A stretch of 49,384 bases of DNA. Origin: Anaerolineales bacterium UBA2200 (lineage in GTDB: Bacteria > Chloroflexota > Anaerolineae > UBA2200). Where the stretch lies: assembly GCA_002327925.1 (NCBI GenBank), contig DCVA01000030.1, positions 1 through 49,384 on the forward strand, read 5' to 3'. Positions within the stretch are counted from its first letter, which is position 1; every line of letters starts with the position of its first letter. A program made the translations under genes and the position numbers. Below the pieces are notes generated by a model. It searched no databases and was not told where the DNA came from. It was given only the letters and a program-made list of their open reading frames with translations. Below are positions 7,486 to 14,154 of the stretch, in pieces.

Positions 7486-8171
7486 CTGCGGCGGGGTAAC
7501 CTCCGCAGCAACGACCGGGCCGACCGCAGCAGAGTGCGTGGTGCGATGGTGGCCACAGTCAAAGCCGGGACGAGATAGGGAGTCTTCGTAGTGTAGTGGA
7601 GGCTGGCCCTCCGCAGGTTGGCCAGAAAACCGGCAGTGGTCTGCGCCGCATCTAGCTGCGTCCAGGCACGGCCGACCTCGCACGACCAGTGCGCATCGGA
7701 TCCGGCACTGACCGCGACCCCCTGGCGTGCGGCCAGATCACGAGCACGCAGATCATCGGCTGCAAGCGGGGCCCTCGCGTTGTATCCCTCCAGAATGTCC
7801 ACCTGATCCAGAACCTCCTGAAGCTTGTCGAATCGAAGTCTCCCGGGAACTCCCCTTGCCAGAGGATGTGGAATCAGGACCAACCCTCCCTGACCACGAA
7901 TCCGGTCGATAGTCTCCTCGGCGGTGAGGTGAGGGGGGATTCTCTCTTTGAGGAATAGACCTGCAATGCCGCCATCGAGGGTGCCGATCTCCTCGCCCAC
8001 GATGACCCAAAACGGAGCAGAATCGCGCAGACGAAGTGCCCCGTCAATCACATCATGGTCGAGCACGGCAATGCCGTCAAGCCCCGAGCGAGCCACCGCC
8101 CGTGTCAGGCTGTTCAGGGATAGCAGGCAGTCATAGGAGTAGCACGTATGCACGTGCAGGTCAAGGCGCAC
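7482..8171 (-). CDS. PHP-domain metal-dependent phosphoesterase
   Basis: A 229-residue PHP protein. Metal ligands typical of the fold are visible: DLHVHTCYS (His6, His8), LDHD (His39, Asp40), GEE (60-61), PHP (His102) and GSDAH (Asp159, His161). It is expected to hydrolyse a phosphoester, with unknown substrate; stand-alone PHP proteins include nucleotide and histidinol-phosphate phosphatases. GTG 8171 with AGGAAG upstream overlaps the glycosyltransferase stop by 11 bp, so the two genes are translationally linked. A basic, Arg/Leu-rich tail (RTLLRSARSLLRRLPRRS) follows the domain. Confidence 0.85.
   Translation of the reverse strand: MRLDLHVHTCYSYDCLLSLNSLTRAVARSGLDGIAVLDHDVIDGALRLRDSAPFWVIVGEEIGTLDGGIAGLFLKERIPPHLTAEETIDRIRGQGGLVLIPHPLARGVPGRLRFDKLQEVLDQVDILEGYNARAPLAADDLRARDLAARQGVAVSAGSDAHWSCEVGRAWTQLDAAQTTAGFLANLRRASLHYTTKTPYLVPALTVATIAPRTLLRSARSLLRRLPRRS
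7485..7509. terminator. Inverted repeat at convergent gene ends
   Basis: GCTGCGG (7485-7491) and CCGCAGC (7503-7509) form a 7-bp stem where two genes converge. There is no T-run on either strand, so it is a possible bidirectional stop signal only. Confidence 0.3.
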
Positions 8172-9375
8172 CGGCGGCTTCCTGCCAGGACGCCTGAGCG
8201 CGCTCGCTTATGATTCGCGAGTACACGGCCGCAGTATCACTTGCGATACGCTGCCAGTTGTACTCGCTCAGAACTACACGATAGGCATTCTCGGCCCGCT
8301 GCTGAGCCCAGTCAGGACGGGCCAGGGTATGATTGATGCCCCAGGCCAGCGAGTCCGGATTGTCCGGGTAGACTGTGATTCCGGTCTCCGAGTGCTGCAC
8401 GACTTCCTGAAGACCTCCCGCGAGAGAAACCACTACCGGCACTTTCGCAGCCATGGCTTCCAGCGCGACGATGCCGAATGGTTCGTAGAGGCTCGGGAAA
8501 ACGGCGCACGATGCCACCCGGTACAGACCGTCGCGGTCTTCATCGGGGATGAAGCCCGTGAAGTAGACCCTGTCTGCCACGCCAAGCTCACTCGCCCGCA
8601 GACGCAGCGTCGGCAATAGAAAGCCGGTTCCCGCCACCACGAACTTGGTGTTGGGGTGCTCTCGCAGCACATGCGGTACGGCCTCCACGAGAACCTGCAG
8701 CCCCTTTTCGGCCACTACTCGCCCCACATACAGCACGATCTGCTCGTCGGGCGCCGCATAGCGGGCACGGAAACGTGACAGGTCTGCCCCGTCACGACGG
8801 GCAAACTGCTGGGCTTTGACTCCGTTGGGAATCACGTCGATCTTGTTTGCGGGAGTGTTGAAAAAGCCCATCACCTCGTCGGCCATGTAGCGACTGCAGG
8901 TAATTACACGCCAGGCCTCGTAGGTCAGCGACCACTCAGTCTGATTGATGAGTCGTTGCAGGTCGGTGCCCAGAGGACCTCTGGCCCGTCCCTGCTCTGT
9001 TGCGTGGATCGTGGCCAGAAGGGGCAACCTGTGCCTGTGCTTGAGAGAGGTGGCCGCAAAGGCGGTGAGCCAATCGTGGTCGTGGATGAGCTGGATGCCC
9101 TGATCTTGACAGAGCTTGTCGGCCAGCGCCTCCAAACGGGCGTTGGTCCTGACAGCACCGGTGTGAAAGTCGAAGCCCGGCTCGTTGTCCGGTTCCACCC
9201 GGTGGACGGTAAGGTTGCCGTTCTTCTCTTGCGGAGCGCCGCCGGCCCAGCGGGGGGTTACAACGTGGATCGTAATGCCCAGCTCTGCAAGTGCAGGAAC
9301 GATGTCTGCCACGTGCCGGCCCAGCCCGCCCACAACGTGTGGTGGATACTCCCAAGAAAGCACCAGTACACGCAT
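8161..9375 (-). CDS. Glycosyltransferase family 4 (glycogen/starch-synthase-like)
   Basis: A 404-residue GT-B glycosyltransferase. The N-terminal RVLVLSWEYPPHVVGGLGRHV is the acceptor-domain signature shared with starch/glycogen synthase-like GT4/GT5 enzymes. HDHDW and ATIHATE lie in the first domain. In the second, VLYVGRVVAEKG and SLYEPFGIVALEAMA are the nucleotide-sugar site with the E-x7-E motif. It is likely to transfer a sugar to a glucan or glycolipid; donor and acceptor are unknown. ATG 9375 is chosen over 9387 because GGAGG lies five bases before it. The upstream frame to 9948 is antisense to another gene. It forms an operon with the downstream PHP gene. Confidence 0.85.
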   Translation of the reverse strand: MRVLVLSWEYPPHVVGGLGRHVADIVPALAELGITIHVVTPRWAGGAPQEKNGNLTVHRVEPDNEPGFDFHTGAVRTNARLEALADKLCQDQGIQLIHDHDWLTAFAATSLKHRHRLPLLATIHATEQGRARGPLGTDLQRLINQTEWSLTYEAWRVITCSRYMADEVMGFFNTPANKIDVIPNGVKAQQFARRDGADLSRFRARYAAPDEQIVLYVGRVVAEKGLQVLVEAVPHVLREHPNTKFVVAGTGFLLPTLRLRASELGVADRVYFTGFIPDEDRDGLYRVASCAVFPSLYEPFGIVALEAMAAKVPVVVSLAGGLQEVVQHSETGITVYPDNPDSLAWGINHTLARPDWAQQRAENAYRVVLSEYNWQRIASDTAAVYSRIISERAQASWQEAAGAP

Positions 9376-9396
9376 TCGCGCCTCCATCACGCCGAC

Positions 9397-9425
9397 TTGG
9401 CACCTGCGGCCGGGTCCATTATACT
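9397..9425 (+). promoter_or_regulatory. Promoter of the duplicated-motif gene
   Basis: TTGGCA (9397-9402), 17 bp, TATACT (9420-9425). It overlaps the divergent promoter of the glycosyltransferase. Confidence 0.55.
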
Positions 9426-9445
9426 TAGGGCGTTGTGATTCCCAA
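9418..9445 (-). promoter_or_regulatory. Promoter of the glycosyltransferase-PHP operon
   Basis: On the minus strand: TTGGGA (9445-9440), 16 bp, TATAAT (9423-9418). Its -10 box shares four base pairs with the -10 box of the opposing promoter. Confidence 0.6.
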
Positions 9446-9522
9446 AAGCGCTGGACGGAACCCGTGCCCGAGTCCGGTTCTCGGACGCTAGAGCAGGAGA
9501 TTCCAGTCGGAGGTGACTCACG

Positions 9523-9921
9523 GTGGGGACTCTGCAGGAAGAGATAGAGGCTGGCCTCGAAAACGACCAGTTGCCTTGTCCCACGGCGTTTGAGATTGCC
9601 AGGCGTCTCAAAGTCAAACCGTTGCAGGTCGGTGAGGCCTGCGATGACATGGACGTAAGGCTCTCGCGCTGCCAGTTGGGCCTCTTCGGGTACGGGCCGA
9701 AGGCGGAAGGCAAGCACAAGATCGTCCGGGCGGCTGAGAACGTGCCTGATGAGCTGAGCGCGGCTCTGAGGCAGGCTGTTGATAAGGACCACAACTTGTC
9801 CTGTGCCGCAGCCTGGAAGATCGCTTCCGCTCTCGGTGTCGAAAGGCTGGCGGTCAGTGGCGCGGCTGAATCGCTCGGTCTGCGAATCATGCCCTGTCAG
9901 CTCGGAGCTTTCAAGAAGTAG
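9523..9921 (+). CDS. Internally duplicated protein with paired Cys / CQLG motifs, unknown
   Basis: A 132-residue protein made of two related units about 75 residues apart. Unit 1 runs from Cys19 (LPCPTAFEIARRLKV) to Cys50 (RCQLGLF). Unit 2 runs from Cys94 (LSCAAAWKIASALGV) to Cys125 (PCQLGAF). In both, exactly 31 residues separate the first cysteine from the CQLG cysteine. The AxxIAxxLxVxxxxV stretch resembles a helix-turn-helix. A DNA-binding or metal/redox-binding role is plausible but unproven, and I cannot name the family. Start is GTG 9523 with GGAGGTGA six bases upstream. A GNAT gene follows 53 bp later, likely in the same operon. Confidence 0.75.
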   Translation: MGTLQEEIEAGLENDQLPCPTAFEIARRLKVKPLQVGEACDDMDVRLSRCQLGLFGYGPKAEGKHKIVRAAENVPDELSAALRQAVDKDHNLSCAAAWKIASALGVERLAVSGAAESLGLRIMPCQLGAFKK

Positions 9922-9974
9922 CATGGGCGGCCTTCGGCCGCTGTGCACAACAGGGGTCTCAGAGGAGGCGCGCG

Positions 9975-10391
9975 ATGCTCATTCGCGACTTTCAGCTCAC
10001 CGACAGCGACGCATTGGTCGAGATACTGAAGATGAACCTGCAGTATGGCGATCCGGACTCGGAAGGGCCCGAGGCCATGTCGCGAGTGCACAGGTGCAAC
10101 GCGGCTGTCTTTCTGGTTGCTGAGGAAGATGGCAAACCGGTGGGATTGAGCCGGGGAGTGTACGATGGTTCAAAGGCCCTCATCCACATCGTTTCTGTGC
10201 ACCCGGCGCATCAACATCGGGGCATTGGAACGGCGTTGGTCCGCGAGACCGCTCGACAGTTCATGCAGCGAGGCGCCACGAGCGTTGCCGTGACCGTCCC
10301 TGGCGATGACCTGCAGTTCTGGAAGAGGATGTCGTTCCGGCTTACTACGCGCATCATGGTGGCACATCCGATTGAGAAGGTGGTCGACTGA
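9975..10391 (+). CDS. GNAT N-acetyltransferase
   Basis: A 138-residue GCN5-related acetyltransferase. The acetyl-CoA pyrophosphate loop is HQHRGIGTALV, after the beta-4 strand IHIVSVHPA; beta-5 and the closing helix are in VAVTVPGDDLQFWKRMSF. It transfers acetyl from acetyl-CoA to an amine of unknown identity. ATG 9975 has an excellent AGAGGAGG upstream. It probably shares the promoter of the preceding duplicated-motif gene. Confidence 0.88.
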   Translation: MLIRDFQLTDSDALVEILKMNLQYGDPDSEGPEAMSRVHRCNAAVFLVAEEDGKPVGLSRGVYDGSKALIHIVSVHPAHQHRGIGTALVRETARQFMQRGATSVAVTVPGDDLQFWKRMSFRLTTRIMVAHPIEKVVD

Positions 10392-10473
10392 AGCGACCTG
10401 GACGAGCGTGCTGCGGCGCTGCGCTCGGGCGGGGGGCGTGGACAACCGAGGAAGGTGGTCGACCGGCGGACTG

Positions 10474-11331
10474 CTACCGGCGCTGGGACCTGACCTTCGG
10501 GTTGCTGGCCTTGAGGTATCTGGAGTAGAGAGCGGCCAGGTTGTCGCGATGAAGGAACTGCACCAATCCATCCAGCGGCACGCGGGACTTGCCGCAGGAC
10601 TCGATGTCGATCTCCTGCAGTTCGGCCTGCGGAGCACCATTCTGAACCAGCTCGCGCACGCGCGTTGTGATCGACTCCAGGTAGTGGATGCTGGACTCGA
10701 TTTCCTCAGCCAGTTCCCCTTTGAGCAAGAGGTCCCCGTGACCCTGGATCACGCTTTCCGGCTTCAGGGTCCGCACGGCTCGCAAGGTGCGAGCCGTCTC
10801 GTCTGTGTCTCCCCACACGATGTGGGGCACCGGCAGCACGGCGTCGCCCGAGAAGAGGATTCGATCTCCTTCGATCATCACGCCGATAGAGTCGTCTGTA
10901 TGACCGGGCAGGGGGGTGATCAAGAGTGACCGTCCGCCCAAGTGGACAAACATGTCGTGCTCGAAGACGATGTTCGGAGCGCGAAGCTCGACCTCATTCA
11001 GCTCCGGAGTGTCCCTCTTGGCGTCGGCCAGACTGCGTGCTCCCTGGGTGAGCATCCTCTGCCGGCACAGGCGATGTCCGATAACCTCCGCCTCAGCATA
11101 GATGTAATTGCCGTTGGTGTGATCGGAATGGTGGTGGGTGTTGATAACGTAGCGCACTGGCCCTCTGCCACGTTCGCGGGCGAAGGCCAGAACCTCGCGT
11201 GTCTCCTCGGGGAAGGGCAGCGTATCGATAACGATAGACCCTTCGCTCGTTAGGATGACTCCGGAGACGACCTGGGCGTAGACGTCGCTGCTGAAGGTGT
11301 AGATGTCTTCTGCGATTCGGTCGCGTCTCAT
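10474..11331 (-). CDS. MBL-fold metallohydrolase
   Basis: A 285-residue metallo-beta-lactamase-fold hydrolase. HHHSDH (in NTHHHSDHTNGNY) gives the His/Asp metal ligands, with further ligands in PGHTDD, FSGDAV and QGHGD. It resembles the subclass with glyoxalase- or cyclase-like activity; the substrate is unknown. ATG 11331 follows AGGGTAAGG and is preferred to the 48-bp longer frame. There is no signal peptide. The gene has an unusual structured leader ending in seven Us right before the ribosome binding site. Confidence 0.85.
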   Translation of the reverse strand: MRRDRIAEDIYTFSSDVYAQVVSGVILTSEGSIVIDTLPFPEETREVLAFARERGRGPVRYVINTHHHSDHTNGNYIYAEAEVIGHRLCRQRMLTQGARSLADAKRDTPELNEVELRAPNIVFEHDMFVHLGGRSLLITPLPGHTDDSIGVMIEGDRILFSGDAVLPVPHIVWGDTDETARTLRAVRTLKPESVIQGHGDLLLKGELAEEIESSIHYLESITTRVRELVQNGAPQAELQEIDIESCGKSRVPLDGLVQFLHRDNLAALYSRYLKASNPKVRSQRR

Positions 11332-11345
11332 AGACCTTACCCTGT

Positions 11346-11520
11346 AAAAAAAGAGGCGTCCCCGCCATGCCGTGTGCACTTTAGTTTCGAACCTGCTCTC
11401 GCAGGTGGGGACCTAACCTCGCAGGTTTGCCTGGCCCTTGCGAGCTACTACATTCCCTTGAGCACTATGATCCCCGTTTGAAACACATGTTGGCTCAAAA
11501 CATACGGCGCATCACGAACA
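11346..11520 (-). promoter_or_regulatory. Candidate structured leader (attenuator or riboswitch) of the MBL gene
   Basis: On the minus strand the leader contains a hairpin AACCU-GCG-AGGUU (11427-11415), a GNRA hairpin ACCUGC-GAGA-GCAGGU (11406-11391), and a GGCG-GGGA-CGCC hairpin (11366-11355) followed by UCUUUUUUU (11354-11346). GUCCCC (11412-11407) can pair with GGGGAC (11363-11358), which excludes the last hairpin. That is the shape of a terminator/antiterminator switch. The terminal stem is only 4 bp and I match it to no known riboswitch class. The upstream limit is a guess. Confidence 0.35.
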
Positions 11521-11581
11521 CGGCAGGTGACGCGAAACCATGTTAACACAGTGCAACCGTAATGTCAAGTGCCTGCTGCCC

Positions 11582-11609
11582 TTGACCTGAGCAAGGCGAT
11601 GACTATACT
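11582..11609 (+). promoter_or_regulatory. Promoter of the molybdoenzyme gene
   Basis: TTGACC (11582-11587), 16 bp, TATACT (11604-11609). It lies 22 bp before the start codon, leaving room for AGGGAGGG as ribosome binding site. Confidence 0.65.
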
Positions 11610-11631
11610 CCGGGCCAGGGAGGGTTTCAAG

Positions 11632-12366
11632 ATGCCTGTTCTGACTCGTAGACGATTCCTGCAGCTCGCCACAGCCGGTGGTCTCGCGAAGATGGCAACG
11701 GCGTGCGCTGTGCCTGATGATCAACCGATGACCAACCTCCCACCGTCGACCACTCCTTCTCGTGGAAGAACGGTGAAGAACCAGGACCGGGAAGACCGTA
11801 ACGTTCGCTACTACCGGCCCTTCGTCCCGCCGACGCCTGAGGAGTGGCGGCTTACAGTGAATGGCCTGGTCTCAAAGACGCTTGTTCTGAGCTTCTCCGA
11901 TATCCAGGAATTACCGGCGGAGGAGCAAGATTCGCGCATGAAGTGTGTGGAGTGCTGGTCGTTCCGGGCACGCTGGGGCGGCTTTGGGATGGCCTCACTG
12001 CTCAATTCGGTGCAGCCCACCGACAAGGCGTTGGCCGTGCGGTTGACGTGCGGTGACGGCTACTGGGAAGTGTTAACGCTGCAAGAGCTGCTGCGCGAGC
12101 GGGTGTTGCTGGCGTACCGCATGGATGGCGAGTTTCTGACAGAGGAGTACGGCTCGCCGCTACGGCTTATCGTCCCCTGGAAGTATGGCTACAAGGGAGC
12201 CAAGTGCATCACTGGACTCGAGTTCGTCCCTGATCTGGACGCCGGCTACTGGTCGACGGTAGGACCGTACACAGTCCAGGGTGACATTCAGGTCGGATTT
12301 GACCATCCACAGGAGACCGGCAACCAGGTGCGGATCACGACTCCGGGTGTGGAGTTGACCTACTGA
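11632..12366 (+). CDS. MsrP/YedY-like molybdopterin-dependent oxidoreductase, Tat-exported
   Basis: A 244-residue enzyme of the sulfite-oxidase-like molybdenum family. TRRRFLQLATAGG at residues 5-17 is a twin-arginine export signal; the following MATAC25 could be a lipobox, which would make it a Tat lipoprotein. MKCVECWS supplies the molybdenum-ligating cysteine, Cys105, as in MsrP/YedY. PLRLIVPWKYGYKGAKCI is the conserved molybdopterin-site segment. Function is probably extracytoplasmic reduction or oxidation, for example of methionine sulfoxide or sulfite. No MsrQ-type heme partner is encoded nearby. ATG 11632 fits both promoter and signal peptide. The stop overlaps the convergent AMMECR1 stop by 7 bp. 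Confidence 0.88.
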   Translation: MPVLTRRRFLQLATAGGLAKMATACAVPDDQPMTNLPPSTTPSRGRTVKNQDREDRNVRYYRPFVPPTPEEWRLTVNGLVSKTLVLSFSDIQELPAEEQDSRMKCVECWSFRARWGGFGMASLLNSVQPTDKALAVRLTCGDGYWEVLTLQELLRERVLLAYRMDGEFLTEEYGSPLRLIVPWKYGYKGAKCITGLEFVPDLDAGYWSTVGPYTVQGDIQVGFDHPQETGNQVRITTPGVELTY

Positions 12367-12926
12367 TCGGGATCGAGCATGTCAGAGGCTTGCTCGTCAA
12401 AGACTTGGGCGCTGAAGCGATACAGAGTGGAGCCAGCCTTCCAGGAGTCGCGCGGAAGCCCGGCTTTGCGACATACCTGCCGAAGGAACTCGTCCCGGTC
12501 CCAACCCCATTCGGTGGCAACCTGTGGAAGCAGGACTCCTGAAGAGTAGCCGCTCACGATGTACAGCCCGTCGCGTCCGACCTCGATGTCGCTGATGTCC
12601 GCCACCTTCACCATCGGAGATAGAACGGAGATTTCGATGTGCAGGTCTGCCAGTTCCGCCCTGGTCACAGGACGGAAACGCGGGTCCTGAGTGGCGGCCG
12701 CAATGGCCATCTCCTGGATGGTGTGGTGGAGCTCCTCGTCGCTTTGCAGATGACCAATGCACCCGCGCAGTTGTCCGTGCTCGGTCAGGGTGACGAAAGC
12801 GCCGCAGTGCTCCCGCAGGCCGGCGGAGGTCGCCTCCAGCCGTGATCTTCGGCCCCCGGACAGATACGACTCAATCGTCTCCCGCGCCAGCCTCAGCAAG
12901 GTGTGTTTTTCCTGGTCCGTCAGCAT
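12360..12926 (-). CDS. amrA: AMMECR1-domain protein (AmmeMemoRadiSam system protein A)
   Basis: A 188-residue AMMECR1 protein. The family hallmark LRGCIGHL lies at residues 53-60, followed by AAATQDPRFRPV and DLHIEISVLSPM. Its biochemical role is unknown; in many genomes it sits with a Memo protein and a dedicated radical SAM enzyme. Neither is adjacent here. ATG 12926 is preceded by AGGAG. It follows the DUF2804 gene by 60 bp on the same strand and probably belongs to that transcription unit. Confidence 0.9.
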   Translation of the reverse strand: MLTDQEKHTLLRLARETIESYLSGGRRSRLEATSAGLREHCGAFVTLTEHGQLRGCIGHLQSDEELHHTIQEMAIAAATQDPRFRPVTRAELADLHIEISVLSPMVKVADISDIEVGRDGLYIVSGYSSGVLLPQVATEWGWDRDEFLRQVCRKAGLPRDSWKAGSTLYRFSAQVFDEQASDMLDPDQ

Positions 12927-12986
12927 GATCGCTCCTCTCTCCATCGAATACATCGAGCAGGACCGGGCGTCTGGCGGCTGGATGGC

Positions 12987-14021
12987 TCACCATCTTGCTC
13001 TGTGCTCCTCGGCCCAGCCAATCTGATCTCGCACGAACAGGGTCTCGCCCTGGTCGGTCCGCAGCGTTCCTGAGTACCGGCCGAAAATCTGGTGCACCTC
13101 ACTGTACAGCACCAGCAGGTTGCTGCGCGCGACGCGCTCCTTGAACGGTACGAACTGCAGGTCAAGCCGGCCATCAGGGGAGTGCATTCTCCATGGACTG
13201 GTGAAGCATTGAGGATCATACTCGAAATCCACCTGACCCAGCTTGTGCACGCAACCGTCGAGAATGAAGGCATTCTCTGTGGCAGCACTGGTGTCTCCAA
13301 AGCCATAGCCCATATTGAGCCCGAGGGTGCGACCATCGGGAAGAAAGCCGGATGAGCTGGCCCACACCCAGAACCCCTTGTAGTCCCAGACTCCCCGACC
13401 CCAATCGAGACTCCCGAGCGCCCGGTCGGGTGTGATCTCGCGCTGGCAGGCGCCTCGACGAATCCATCCGCTGGCAGGCATGCAGTTCGTTTTGCGGTTG
13501 TAGTAGAACCGCCGTTGTCCAATGGGAATTACGATGACCATCGACTCGTGCTCTGTCGGGCAGTTCAGGTCCAGCTCACAGGAGATCCCCTCGCCTCGGT
13601 TGAAGCTGGGCCAGTCCACGCTCACCCGTCGATTCTCGCCGTCCACCCTGAGCGCAACGCGCACCTTGCCATTGTCGAATGTAGTGTCGCCTTTGTCGCT
13701 GTTCCTGGCCAGCTGTATGCCGCGACCGAAGGGGATGATCAGGGTCTCTTCCAGTAGCTCGTTCGTGGTGAAGTCTATGGCATAGACAAAGGGCAGTCCG
13801 AGGTATCCCACGTGCGAAAGGGTGATTGAGAAGAACAGCTCTGGTGTGGTGACCGCGTAGTAGTCCCAGCGTTTGATGCGCAGCGGCTGCACAGGTCGAC
13901 AGCGATAGAAGGCCACATTCTCCAGGTTGCAGTCAAGCAATGGTTGGCGCGACCAGCCAACCTGTGTGAGCCGGCCGTCCGCATCGAGCAACGGCGAAGG
14001 GGTGGTGATCTCGGTCTGCAT
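12987..14021 (-). CDS. DUF2804-family protein
   Basis: A 344-residue protein recognised by its overall pattern as DUF2804: LRIKRWDYYAVTTPELFFS near the start, FYYNRKTNCMPASGWI in the middle, ALGSLDWGRGVWDYKGFWVWASSSG, and SPWRMHSPDGRLDLQFVPF near the end. This is a beta-rich fold related to lipocalin-like tocopherol-cyclase/AttH proteins, and binding of a hydrophobic ligand is a guess. There is no signal peptide. Start is ATG 14021 with GGAGG upstream and a promoter at 14069-14097. Confidence 0.8.
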   Translation of the reverse strand: MQTEITTPSPLLDADGRLTQVGWSRQPLLDCNLENVAFYRCRPVQPLRIKRWDYYAVTTPELFFSITLSHVGYLGLPFVYAIDFTTNELLEETLIIPFGRGIQLARNSDKGDTTFDNGKVRVALRVDGENRRVSVDWPSFNRGEGISCELDLNCPTEHESMVIVIPIGQRRFYYNRKTNCMPASGWIRRGACQREITPDRALGSLDWGRGVWDYKGFWVWASSSGFLPDGRTLGLNMGYGFGDTSAATENAFILDGCVHKLGQVDFEYDPQCFTSPWRMHSPDGRLDLQFVPFKERVARSNLLVLYSEVHQIFGRYSGTLRTDQGETLFVRDQIGWAEEHRARW

Positions 14022-14068
14022 GTCTACACCTCCAGGTGCACCGCGCGGTCTGTTGCTACTGCACCGAT

Positions 14069-14097
14069 ATTCTAGTCGCCACTGGGTTCGACGTCAA
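14069..14097 (-). promoter_or_regulatory. Promoter of DUF2804-AMMECR1
   Basis: On the minus strand: TTGACG (14097-14092), 17 bp, TAGAAT (14074-14069). Confidence 0.65.
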
Positions 14098-14116
14098 TCT
14101 CATGCAGAGGATTCAC

Positions 14117-14146
14117 TTGCAGCGGTCCCGGGAGGCGGTCTATAAT
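14117..14146 (+). promoter_or_regulatory. Promoter of the radical SAM gene, leaderless type
   Basis: TTGCAG (14117-14122), 18 bp, TATAAT (14141-14146). The start codon is only 8 nt downstream, so the transcript would begin at or next to the AUG. Confidence 0.55.
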
Positions 14147-14154
14147 GAGCTGAC

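Noticed and set aside
11341..11520. 6S RNA, SRP RNA or tRNA-like element (GGTTCGAAAC, GCTCGCAAGGGCC)
   Set aside because: The T-arm does not pair, no SRP apical motif is present, and I could not build the closing stem of 6S RNA. It is kept only as a generic structured leader.
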